A stretch of DNA of 64,000 nucleotides from Asparagopsis taxiformis (taxonomy: Eukaryota > Rhodophyta > Florideophyceae > Bonnemaisoniales > Bonnemaisoniaceae): NCBI GenBank assembly GCA_030407315.1, contig JALQPE010001878.1, positions 124,001-188,000 of the forward strand, in the 5' to 3' direction. The notes beneath the pieces were generated by a model, which made no database searches, was not told where the DNA came from, and saw nothing but the letters and a program-made list of their open reading frames with translations. Every line of letters begins with the position of its first letter. Within the stretch, counting starts at the first letter, position 1. Made by a program: the position numbers and the translations under genes. Shown one piece after another: positions 1 through 9,880 of the stretch.

Positions 1-1730
1 TCTGTACTTCCCTTCACAATGTCGGGTACAACTCTCTCAATTACAACATTTGTTGAAACTCCCGGGGGAACGAATCCAAGAACGCGGACTGCGTGGAAGC
101 TTTCTCTCTTGCTTGGCTGTATGCCTAATGGAAGCATATAGCAGCCACCAAAACTTCCTTTCCGGCTTGTGAACGGCTGGAAGTCATCAGCATATAGCAG
201 AAATCGGTATACGATATATTTCCTGCCATCTGAAAGATTCCCCTCACTGCAGGCATCCATACGTTTAGAGCCGGGGTGCCATCTAGACCTCTTGTCTGGA
301 GCTCCTATGAGCTGGACGTCTTTCACCCGAATTTGTTCGCGATGTAGCTGCCCAGTTGCTCCCCTTGTGGAGCAAATGAGAAAAGTCGCATGTTCAGAGC
401 GTCCCTTTTTCAGATGTCTGTTCACGAGTAGTAACTCTTCAAATGTGCTCCCATCAGACTTACTTTTTGGCCGAAACAGAGTGATAGCGTCACCTGCCCG
501 AATATCATTGTTGCAATGTTCTCCGTCGAGCGTTGTGGTGGAGACGACACGCCTCGCATTTCTTTTCTCAGTTTCTTCCATTGCATCGATTTGCGGGTCT
601 ATCACATCTTCCATATTTGATTCTTGTTGTTCTTCTCCGGTTGCAAGATAACTTGCAATGATGATAGCTTCAATTCTCCAGTCACTCCTTGCTGTAAAAC
701 TTCTTCTGCTCCTAGAATTCTTTCCAGTTTCGATGTTCTTTCCCTGTTTCGTTCTGGCTCCTCCCAGCTTAGCCACCAGGGCCTCTTGATTTGTCGTCGG
801 CATACATATGATCCTCAACTCGTCTCCATGTCGGGCGTATACCTTTCTGTGCATCTTGTGACCGTCATGATCTGATGCACTTACCGAAATGCGATGGAAT
901 GGGTCATTCAGAACAGCTGAACGGCATTTGACAATGAAAGAGTTTTCAATACTTTCTGAAGCAATTTGATATGCTTCATCTTCTCTTTCATCACTACTAT
1001 CCCTTTTACTAGACTTTATGCAGTCCAGAATGGGTCCGGTCTGTATATCCCTTTCCGCCCATGTGCTCGGTAGCACGACTCGTACCGATGTAGTACAATG
1101 AGCTCTACGGCTACTAGACAGTCCTGGAGACATCTTTCCAAGCCTAGAGCCGCTTTTTGTTACATCTATTTCACACGTTGTATCCATGCTTTGTGGGAAA
1201 CATGTTTTCAGAATGAACGGTAAAATGACTTTCCTCATGTACGAGTCGCTAGGTGCTTGATCCGAAATGTCCCGCTTGAAATTAGACATCTCACGCATAC
1301 CTTCATAGTCCTTGCGTTTCATCCGTAGCGTTCCACTAAGCAATATTATTGCAGAGAATACTGGCCAGGTCAGCAGTTTATCCACAAGTCTGCGGTCATC
1401 TTCCGCTGCCTCTTCTCCGTCGTGGTCATCACAGCTCTCGGCCGAGCTTTCCTCAGAGCCTATAGTTTCTTCTTCTCTCGTAACTTTTCCAGCCTCAAAA
1501 AATGCAATGTGCTCTTCTCCATTGCCACTAGAAATATTCTCGTCTTCAGCAGATGCTTTTCCGACGTTTTCGTCCGGTATATCGGCGTGAACCTCGAATG
1601 TTTCGTTCGAAACTAGCGGGGTTTCCCCATTTTCGTGCCTTGTCCCACTTTCGTATGGGATTGGCAATGATTCAAACCTTCTCCGGGTTCTTCGAGGTGT
1701 ACCTTTCTTCCGAACAGCTGTTCGTTTCAT
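1..1730 (-). CDS. DDE transposase, CACTA/Plavaka/KDZ-like, N-terminal 576 residues (partial)
   Basis: An uninterrupted minus-strand frame opens with ATG at 1730-1728 and stays open to base 1, giving at least 576 residues with no stop. I checked it codon by codon. The start is basic (MKRTAVRKKGTPRRTRRR), followed by a long acidic low-complexity stretch. Near the window edge, at about residues 500-575, it carries YRFLLYADDF, KGSFGGCYMLPLGI and PPGVSTN. These align with YPFLLYCDDF, KGSAGGCYMLPMGL and GPGVSTN of the intact protein at 40933-44973, so the two are paralogues. In Plavaka/KDZ-type transposases this block (P-x-LLY-x-D ... RR ... G) holds the first catalytic aspartate. That family placement is inference from motif spacing. 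The rest of the catalytic core lies left of the window. Confidence 0.7.
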   Translation of the reverse strand, partial: MKRTAVRKKGTPRRTRRRFESLPIPYESGTRHENGETPLVSNETFEVHADIPDENVGKASAEDENISSGNGEEHIAFFEAGKVTREEETIGSEESSAESCDDHDGEEAAEDDRRLVDKLLTWPVFSAIILLSGTLRMKRKDYEGMREMSNFKRDISDQAPSDSYMRKVILPFILKTCFPQSMDTTCEIDVTKSGSRLGKMSPGLSSSRRAHCTTSVRVVLPSTWAERDIQTGPILDCIKSSKRDSSDEREDEAYQIASESIENSFIVKCRSAVLNDPFHRISVSASDHDGHKMHRKVYARHGDELRIICMPTTNQEALVAKLGGARTKQGKNIETGKNSRSRRSFTARSDWRIEAIIIASYLATGEEQQESNMEDVIDPQIDAMEETEKRNARRVVSTTTLDGEHCNNDIRAGDAITLFRPKSKSDGSTFEELLLVNRHLKKGRSEHATFLICSTRGATGQLHREQIRVKDVQLIGAPDKRSRWHPGSKRMDACSEGNLSDGRKYIVYRFLLYADDFQPFTSRKGSFGGCYMLPLGIQPSKRESFHAVRVLGFVPPGVSTNVVIERVVPDIVKGST

Positions 1731-2567
1731 CTCTTCTCTTTGGATTCGAGAGAACTTTGCACAAATTGTAGATTAATGTCAACTAGTAGGCAACTAATGA
1801 GATGGTATCCGTCTCTTTTTAACCAGGCCACTGTAATAGTTTATAGTACCTATATTTTCTTACCGTTACATCTTATCGAAAACTTCACACTGAATAGTGT
1901 CCTACCTAACTCAAGGAACAGGTGACTTGATTTCCCATGTTGGGTTCTTCAGCGATCTTTAATGCCTCCAACGATTCCTGCTTCCTTTTCTGAATGAAAT
2001 ACACGAATCATTTACAATTTAGCTTCAGTACATGGTATAATAGGCCTCAATAGTAATCTTGTTATGGTAATAAACTATATATAGATGAGAACACGGTTGC
2101 AATTCTCTTTCGGATTGTCTACTACTCTAATTTACAGCATTTATTCGATGTTTCTCCTTCAGTATGCAGCTAAACATCAATACCAAGACTTTTAGGTTGG
2201 TTTGACATTGCGTAGGGGCATGATTTCTATTTCTGCTAATTTATCACGTCCAGAAAATTTGACAGATCATCCGCTGCCAAATCATCTGCCACATCATCGT
2301 CTGCCAAATCATCTGCCTTCCAGTTACGACGAGGTCATTATGAGTGGATGAGCTGTCTATTTAAGGCTGTTGATGCGCGACGTATAGGACCATTTCATCA
2401 TCCGGTTATCATGAAGATGACAGGTAAGGCTGGTACGTTGTCGAGTAGGTATCTTTCCCCTCTCTCATTTCTTTCCACATGCTTTCCATGAAAGATAGTG
2501 CACTAACCATAAATATCGTTCTTCGCTGATCCTATTCTAGTCTATTGATTGCAAATGATTCTGGCAT
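1731..2567. other. Upstream region of the element I transposase, no gene seen
   Basis: This AT-rich stretch contains no convincing coding frame. It should hold the promoter and 5' leader of the minus-strand transposase. A short imperfect repeat of CATCTGCCAAAT-like units occurs at about 2270-2325. Nothing else is recognised. Confidence 0.4.
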
Positions 2568-2637
2568 AGGTATTGGTTATAGGTTGGAATGACGAAAGCT
2601 TGCAAGCTTTCGTCATTCCAACCTACAACCAATACCT
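2568..2637. repeat. 70-bp near-perfect palindrome
   Basis: The 35-base left arm (AGGTATTGGTTATAGG...CTTG) is followed directly by its reverse complement, centred at 2602/2603, with one mismatch and no loop. It would extrude as a hairpin. It could be a miniature foldback element or the scar of an inverted duplication. No coding potential. Confidence 0.85.
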
Positions 2638-3119
2638 TTGCACGCAAAAATAGTTCAATGATGGTAAGTTTGTTCATTCCATTCATACTCATGTTCTTCT
2701 CATCCTTTACAATACTTTTCTATATCCGATTGCTAACCTGTTGCAAATCATCTGTAATGGTGTTTATTTCCCTCCTGTCTGAACATCACATGTAGTTTTG
2801 AAACAGCGAGGAACTCGATTTGCTTGCACAATAGTCCTGGTTGTAGAGATAGTAAGATTTTAGATACGATAGTTCGATTTAATGAGTAGTCTAGTCTAAT
2901 GATAGAACTGAAACATTCCTTCAGGCATCGTTGTCCTTGCTACATAAAAATTCTGACATCCTTTTAGATCACACTTGGTTATCCCTACACACTTCTATGA
3001 AGACCACCGAGAGAGATACTCCATTCTGCCCGACATTTCGTAGCCAGATGCCTGAACATGCGGCTGGAATGGCATTTCCACCTCATTCTATCGTCCTGAA
3101 CATCAATTGTAGGCACTAG

Positions 3120-4325
3120 AAAGTATTACCCTAGGCATCATATTCTACTACTTTCCCGTTCTGTCCGAGTCAGTACCGCCAGGCACTACAATTTACTGGT
3201 TCAGTATAGACTTCCCGGCAGTAAATTGTACTGTCTCAAGCACTAGTTCCAGGTAGTGAAATGTACTGCCACAGGTAGCACTTCCAGGTAGTACACTGCA
3301 CTGCCACAGGCAGTAACTGGTACTGTCCTATGCCCCTGTCGAGTACAACACTATCAGACAGTACTTTACGCTGATCTGGACAGCTCTATAATACATCAAA
3401 ATCTACTACTTTTTGTAGTGCTGTGGGGCAGCAATTCACATATCCTGGAGCAGTACAGCGTGGCAGTGATTTACACATACGCAAGTAGTAGAGCACGGCA
3501 GCACTTTCCACCACGGCAAGTAGCACGGTACGGTAGCACTTTTCGTATCATAAAGCAGTACTATCAGGCAGCTTTTCCCAGAGACTATCAGCACCTCATT
3601 TCATTGCTTTCACACATTTCGTCAGACATCATAATTTACTGTCCCCACTCGCTTCCACAGGCAGTAGAATACACAGCCTCGAAGCATGTCTGCTGTCATC
3701 ATATTCCACTGCATTACTCTACTGCCAGAACATAGACTTGTCACTACCTGTAAGTACAAAAAAAAGCAGCACCACACAGCAGCAGAAATTACTGCTTTGT
3801 CCAATAATAGAATACAGTACATTTCTCTGCCTCTGCCATGACCTGCAGGCAGTATCATACAGTACATCGGGGCACTACCTAAATATAGCAAAATGTGCTG
3901 CCGTCATTCGGGCCCGCAGCCAGCACAGAACGCTGCCGGAAACACTAGCTTCTACTGCCACACGGTGCATCCCACGCCACCAAATAGTACTGCCGTGGGC
4001 CATATTCCTGGACAGCATATTTTACTCCCTCCCCGTGCTGCCCAAGTCAGCACAATATACTACTTTATTTTACAGGCCAATGTAGCACAAATCACTGCCA
4101 GAAAGACAATCTAAATCCAGCAACTATCACTGCCTCCCACCACTGCCTCACCTCATACATCCAGGCAGTACTTTCTACTGCCGTCGGCAGCACATGGCCA
4201 CTGCCTCCGGGCAGTGCACTGTACTGCCGGCAAGTAGGGCATTAATTTATATTTTTACAGTACTAAATTTTACTGCCTCAGGCAGTAAATTTTACTGCCG
4301 TACAGTACTGCCCCAGGCCCGATTT
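3120..4325. repeat. Degenerate array of GCAGTA...TACTGC dyads (subterminal repeats of element I)
   Basis: Dozens of short, often inverted GGCAGTA / TACTGCC motifs are spaced roughly 15-40 bases apart, usually flanking AT-rich cores such as AAATTGT or AAATTTT. The array fills the interval between the transposase 5' region and the CACTA end. Arrays of short subterminal repeats bound by the transposase are a known property of CACTA-type elements. Assigning that role here is inference. Short frames crossing the array (for example around 3418-4114) look like by-products of the repeat. Confidence 0.7.
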
Positions 4326-4339
4326 CAGACACAGTAGTG

Positions 4340-4973
4340 ACACGTACTGCGTCAAAGTCCGTGGTGTGATGTGTTTTCCGATGAGGAGCAGCGTGTGTGC
4401 TGTCAAGAGGCTGTGGCGGGGAGCAAGGAATTGAAAGTGAAGGTGACGCAGACACTGTCCGACGTGATGAGTGCACGGAAGCGTAATGCGAGGGACAGAT
4501 TGTTCGGTTCGCTGGGGTACACGAAATTAATGTCTAGATGCACGATGCTGACGACGCGAGCTGAGATGGACGAGCGAGAGGATCAAAAGCGCGAAGCGTC
4601 TGAGAAGCTTTTGAAACGGGAAAGCAACGGTGATTTGGATATGGGGAGGTGGCGAACGGCACCGTTCTCAGAGCTGCGATACAGCAAAGGCATGGTTCCT
4701 GACAGCTTCGAAATGGAAGTGAATGGTGATGCATGGTTTAACAACCGAGTAGCTGTGAATGTGCTGGACATCTTCAGGGGTTATTCGATACGACCAGAAC
4801 AAGTAATGGACATAGAGACGAGCATACTAACGCTGGCGCGCCTGGATGCTTGGCTAGTGACTACTGTGGAGTGTTTGGATGAACCGAAGGGGAAAGGAGG
4901 TGCACGGCAGAAGGAGTTTACAAGGCGGTACAGTCAATATGTGGGGGTAGCTTTTCAGCAATTAGTTGGTATG
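4340..4973 (+). pseudogene. Middle fragment of the element IV coiled-coil gene, broken by two insertions
   Basis: Read on the plus strand, this is nearly identical to the central part of the intact protein at 57414-59297, from the HVLRQSPWC stretch to the FQQLVGM stretch. The frame is open throughout but starts at the end of element I (4339) and is cut at 4973 by element II, whose terminal repeat adds an unrelated tail. Its continuation is at 16075-16514. Two independent transposons therefore landed in the same gene. No product is expected. Confidence 0.85.
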
Positions 4974-5007
4974 CGTCTGTGTTTTCGGAAGTGGACGCGG
5001 ACGTCCA
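4974..5007 (+). repeat. Left terminal inverted repeat of element II
   Basis: About 34 bases starting CGTCTGTGTTTTCGG and ending GGACGTCCA. The same sequence occurs at 51414-51447 (element III) and inverted at 22201-22234 (element IV) and 16041-16074. It abuts a flank identical to the coiled-coil gene. Confidence 0.9.
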
Positions 5008-5094
5008 GTCTCTCTAGTACGGGTCCTAGTCGGCCCCGAGATTTACTAGAACAAATGAACGTCCGCGTCCGAAAAAAAATTAAAATTTTTTGGA

Positions 5095-5280
5095 TGCGGA
5101 CGTCCACTTTCTCTAGTACGTTCGGCGGAATACTAGGACCCGACATCCACTTTCTCTAGTACGTTCGGCGGAATACTAGGACCCGACATCCAGTTTCTCT
5201 AGTACGTTCGGCGGAGTACTAGGACCCGACATCCAGTTTCTCTAGTACGTTTGGCGGGATCCTAGGACCCGACATTCAGT
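5095..5280. repeat. 43-bp subterminal tandem repeat, 4 units
   Basis: Units of about 43 bases contain CTCTAGTACGTTCGGCGGAA and CTAGGACCCGACATCCA. The same unit recurs about 11 times at 51540-52020 and about 4 times, inverted, at 21940-22110. Copy number thus varies between family members. Confidence 0.9.
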
Positions 5281-5399
5281 ATACAATATATCAGCAAAAA
5301 CCGGGAGGGAAGAAATTACAGCGGATGGTAAATTGAGGGCCCATATCGGACCGTATTTTATTCTCTCATTTACGAAACTGCTGGTATACAATAAGTCTC

Positions 5400-5490
5400 T
5401 CTAGAATAGGAAATACATATCTGATCAGAATAGGAAATAAATACCCGGTTAGAATAGGAAATACGTATCCAGCCAGAATACAAAATACCT
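5400..5490. repeat. Short tandem repeat of AGAATAGGAAATA units
   Basis: Three to four units of about 25 bases (AGAATAGGAAATAC plus a variable tail). They are also present at 52141-52250 and, inverted, at about 21680-21810. A second subterminal repeat class of this transposon family. Confidence 0.8.
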
Positions 5491-5979
5491 GTCAGCATAT
5501 CGTCGATCACCCATCTCCCTCACTATCGCGTTCTCCCTACCATCCGAACGCCATGCACCACCATCCGCACATACTTCAAGAACCCTCACGACCTAGATTA
5601 CAAAAAATCTGCTCCTTCCCAATTCCATCCCCGCTTTCCTCGACACCACCCCAGCCCATTAAATCATCAAGACATCAAACACGAACATGGTCAGCAAAAT
5701 CTTACACGACTTGAAACCCACTCTTACTTCTATCGTATGCCCGAAAATATACACATACCAGAAACACCTCACAGCTTCATTCCCCATCTTCCTAGATCCC
5801 TTCTTCACTCTCCCTGAGTCCTGCCGTTCCTGCTTCACCACTCCTGCATCACATACACAACATCAACCCCAACAGTCAGATTCAAAAGCAACGCTTACCA
5901 CGCCAGATATCTTAGAAAATCCCTTACTTACCTCTCATCCATCCTACACACAATACAAACCATGATGCAAAAACCTTGC

Positions 5980-7290
5980 AATGAATAATCAAAGTCAGCA
6001 GTCCATATCTTCGCAAAACAAGTCTTGGCGCTCAATGAAACTTACCTTCTGTCATCACCATTCCAGCATCACCTGCATAAAATCGAAATCAACAACAACA
6101 GTCGGACTCAAAACCCACATGTCCCTCTCAGCATACTCTCAAAACTTCCGCACTTTCCTTCGCTCGACACAATACGCACCATGACTGGATAAGCTTCCAA
6201 TGAATAAATATCGCATTAACTGCAATAGTCAGATTCGAAACAAACACTTCTCTCGATGCATACCCTCAGAACTCACTTACTCTCGTTTCATTCTACACAC
6301 AATACAGACCAAAAGTCGAAAATCTCACAACCAACAAATGAAGTCAACATTCCGCATCTTCGCACCACCGGACTGCACGCTAAATGCAACTTACCTTCCG
6401 TCATCACCATTCCTGCATCACCTACAAAAAATCGAAATCAACAACAACAGTCGGACTGAAAACCCATGCTTCCCTCGCTGCATACCCTCAGAACTTACTT
6501 ACCCTCGTTGTATCCTGCACACAATAGAAACCATAAGTCAAAAATTGTACAAAAAAATGTAGTCAGCATTCCATATCTTCGCGCAACTTAACTAGGCGCT
6601 CAATGTAACTTACCTTCCGTCATCACCATTCCAGAATCACCTACACAAAATCAACATCAACCACAGCAGTCAGACTCAAAACCCACATTCCACTCACTGC
6701 ACCCCTCAAATGCTCGCCTACCTCCCTTCCACCCTTCAGCAAATATGCACCATGACTCACTAAGCTCCCAATAAATAAATATTGCATAAAAGACGACAGT
6801 CAAATTTAAAACAAACACTTCCCTCGCTTCATACCCTCAGGACGCACTTAACCTCTTCATCTCGTTGCATCATACAAACAATACAACCAATAATTCACAA
6901 ATCGTGCAACGAAAAAATGTAGTCAGCATTCCATTTCATCGCGAAACCCGTCTTTCAGCTCAATGAAACTTACCTTACTTCATCACTATTCCTGCACCAC
7001 CTATACAACATCAAAATGAACCAGAACAGTCAGACTAAAAACCCATGCATCCCTTATTGCACACCCGCGAGACTAACTTACTTACCTGCCTCCCATGGTT
7101 CACAACATGCAAACCACGACTCACGAAGCGTCTAATGAATCAATATCGCATCAACGACAACAGTACGACTCAAAACACACGCTTCCCTCGCTGCATACTC
7201 TCCAAACTGGCATACTCACCGTCGTTCTATCCTCTACACCAAACAAAGGAAACACGACCAAAGAACCTCAGCCAGTGACGGCGGAGAAGT
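5980..7290 (-). repeat. Degenerate ~200-270-bp repeats with splice-site-like motifs on the minus strand
   Basis: Units share AACTTACCTTCYGTCATCA, AACAGTCRGACTCAAAACC and CCCTCGCTGCATACCCTCAG. Read on the minus strand, the first block is an AG-bounded ~18-base block followed by GTAAGTT, which resembles a microexon with a consensus donor. The same repeats occur in the same relative place in elements III (52440-53650) and IV (20300-21480). Whether they are spliced, or are only subterminal repeats, cannot be told from sequence. Short frames crossing them are not convincing genes. Confidence 0.65.
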
Positions 7291-7337
7291 GGAACTCCAC
7301 AGATTAACCTGCGGCGTCGACTGGACAGCTTTCAACG

Positions 7338-7406
7338 TCAGCTTAAGTCCTGCTGTGCATACTCCATATCATCGCCGGTATTGAGATTAATAATGGCCCA
7401 AGCCAT
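7338..7406 (-). CDS. Conserved mini-ORF (22 residues) divergent from the transposase position
   Basis: ATG at 7406 gives MAWAIINLNTGDDMEYAQQD plus LS and a TGA stop. The equivalents are 24 residues at 20085-20159 and 41 residues at 53724-53849. All begin MAWAI and share GDD-x-EYAQQDLS. Differences between copies are largely conservative, which suggests past coding constraint. It could be the first exon of a multi-exon gene reading into the splice-like repeats, or a short leader peptide. Function unknown. Confidence 0.45.
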   Translation of the reverse strand: MAWAIINLNTGDDMEYAQQDLS

Positions 7407-7784
7407 GGTCTCTGAACTCCCGAATGATGAGATCCGGATCGAGAACATCGGAATGGTATAATCATATATATCACAATCCATTTGCTTCCCTTAAATGATC
7501 CCTGTAATATCCACTGTAAAGCACAAACTTATTCCATGAAGTTCGCAGTTAATATAATTTTATTATTTCAAATGAATTAATTGAAAATCCATCTCCCACG
7601 GCGGTCATTCGTCCTTCCAAGCGCACGTTGCCAGCAAAATGTGTGACCTAGCGGTGATGATTGATCGCTCAGGCACATTCCACCATTGGGCTGCCAGAAG
7701 TGAGCACAAAACTGATACCCACAAAACCACGAGAACATTACAAACGAGGTCTCGAACGCACATTTGGAATACAATATAAATACT
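7407..7784. other. Element II segment matching the transposase upstream region of III and IV
   Basis: The sequence around 7560-7760 matches the stretch just upstream of the transposase start in element III (about 54010-54240) but diverges where the transposase would begin. In element II the transposase has been replaced by the palindrome arm. Confidence 0.6.
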
Positions 7785-9880
7785 ATACAACAAACTCTAC
7801 TCGCTATCTCAGACGACGCGGCTCACAAGTGGCGTAGTCCCAATTTTCCGTAACGCCTTTCCTGATGCTTAAAAGTAAAAAACCACGTCAAAACGTATAT
7901 CAGAAATGAGTGCGAGAGTTTTCTGCACAGGAGATGCTGAGCCACCAAATTGGTTTTGCGGAAATTTTAGAATTTCTGGGCTGGCCAGCAATGCAATCGA
8001 GCTGGACATCCACCGGACGTCCATTTCAGGTTGATCGTGAGAGAGTAGGGCGGGACCATGATGAAACAAGGACCAAGACATGTCCCTGACGTGTTGAGCC
8101 TGAAATCGACCCTTCGTAAGACGCGATTTTGGCTTACAGTTAGTGCTTACAGAAGCCAGTGATGACCCCGGTCGGGGCGGCAGCCGGTTCCTGGGGCCGT
8201 TGTGGCCAAATTAGACACCTTGATTTGAATTGAAATTTGGGCTATTCTCAAAAACATGCACATGTGAACATGTTTTTGAGATGGGGGTCTGCCGTACGGC
8301 ACAATCGACCCGCCCAAATCGATGATTTTTCACAATTTTTTTCTGCCCGAAATTTTAGAATTTCTGGGCTGGCCAGCAGTGCAATCAAGCTGGACATCCA
8401 CCGGACGTCCATTTCAGGTTGGTCGTGTGCTGCCCACATCCATGCATTGCAGCAACTAAGCAGGCGGGCTCACTACTCATACAAAGTGCACGTAGCATGG
8501 GCAGCATGATGGATGAGCAGTGTTTGTCGTGAGAAAGTGGGGTGGGAGCATGTCGAAACAAGGACCAAAACTTCGCCCTGGCGTATTGAGCCTGAGCCTG
8601 GAATCGATCCTTCGTGAGATGTGGCTTTGCTTACAGTTGGTGCTTACAGAAGCCAGCGATGGCCCCGCTCGGGGCGTCGGATGGCTTCTTCTGGGGCCGT
8701 TGTGGCCAGATTAGACACCTTGATTTGAATTGAAATTTGGGCTATTCTCAAAAACATGCACATGTGAACATGTTTTTGAGATGGGGGTGTGCCGTACGGC
8801 ACTTTCGACCTCCCAAATCGATATAATTTTGCAATTTTTTTTCTGACTGAAATTTTAGAATTTCTGGGCTCGCCAGCAATGCAATTGAGATGGACATTCA
8901 CCGGACGTCCATTTCAGGTTGGTCGAGTATTGCACATGGATACAGTTTTGCAGCTATTTCTCAGCCCAACATTTTAGAATTTCAGGGCTGACCAGCAATG
9001 TAACCGAGGCGGACTTCCACTGGACGTCCATTTCAAGTTAGGCTAGTGCTGCACATTTGCTCGCATCGCAGCAACTAAGCAAGTGTTGAGAGCACCGAGA
9101 TGCCATGCAGACAAGAGGGAATCGGCTGCAAACGGCTTCCCTGGTCGGCAGCTGGATGTCTGGATGTCAATGGCTGCAAGCATGGAAATCTTGCTACCGC
9201 ACGGCGCATACACACTGCAGCAGCACATCACTGACGCATGCGAAAGTTGGGTGCTGCAGTGCGTGGTTGTTTGTGTGTTTGTGTGTGCACGACGAACCTT
9301 GTGGTATCCCTAGGCGTGCACTGGTGCAAAACATTTGGACTGCCCCATCGGTCGTACTTTGACGCATTTACATGCATCGGAGAACGACCAAGGAGGTAGA
9401 GCAGCAATCGCTGTTGGCTGAGCGTCCAAATTGGAGGGCTTGGGACAATGGTTCTATAGCAGTCATTTATAGGACGCCCACCGTTGATGACTGAGATCCA
9501 CGGTGGGTTTAGTATTCATGGTGTTGTCCTGCATTGGCGGATGTCGAAGACGAGTACTTCCAGTGAGCGTCCAAGCTGAACAGCGTGAGTGGGTAAGTGA
9601 GCGGGGAGGGGCCGCTCGGGGCGCTTGGTAGCTTCTGGGGCCGTTGTGGCCAAATTAGAATCGATTCTTGATCAAGCCTATGTCCGGCGGACGTCCTGAA
9701 TTGCTTTATTTTTTGGGCTATTCTCAAAAACATGCACATGTGAACATGTTTTTGAGATGGGGGTGTGCCGTACGGCACTTTCGACCGCCCAAATCGATGT
9801 ATTTTTGCATTTTTTTTCTGACTGAAATTTTAGAATTTCTGGGCTCGCCAGCAATGCAATTGCGCTGGTCATTCACCGGA
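7785..9880 (+). repeat. Left arm of the giant inverted repeat in element II
   Basis: This 2.1-kb arm is the reverse complement of 12513-14608. Every matched pair of positions I compared between about 8081 and 9880 sums to 22393, so there is no net length change in the inner part. The outer 150-300 bases are diverged. The arm is built from repeated ~390-480-bp modules, each with the hairpin CTCAAAAACATG ... CATGTTTTTGAG (for example 8247-8280), the 14-base palindrome GTGCCGTACGGCAC and CCGGACGTCC. No convincing gene; frames around 8237-9362 are mirrored exactly in the other arm. Confidence 0.9.

Larger units (their letters stand above)
1..4339 (-). mobile_element. Element I: CACTA-ended DNA transposon, right-hand part only
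   Basis: The segment holds a large transposase gene reading leftward off the window and, upstream of it, a long array of GCAGTA/TACTGC dyads. It stops at 4339 with ...CACAGTAGTG, which read from outside inward is CACTACTGTG, a CACTA-type end. From 4340 on, the sequence matches the inside of the coiled-coil gene preserved whole at 57414-59297 (around 58480 in that copy). The boundary is therefore defined by comparison with an uninterrupted site. The left end and target-site duplication lie outside the window. The CACTA assignment rests on end sequence and gene content. Confidence 0.6.

Noticed and set aside
8237..9362. Frames of 60-90 codons in the palindrome arm
   Set aside because: They recur with each 390-bp module and are mirrored exactly in the other arm; several overlap on both strands. 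Repeat, not gene.
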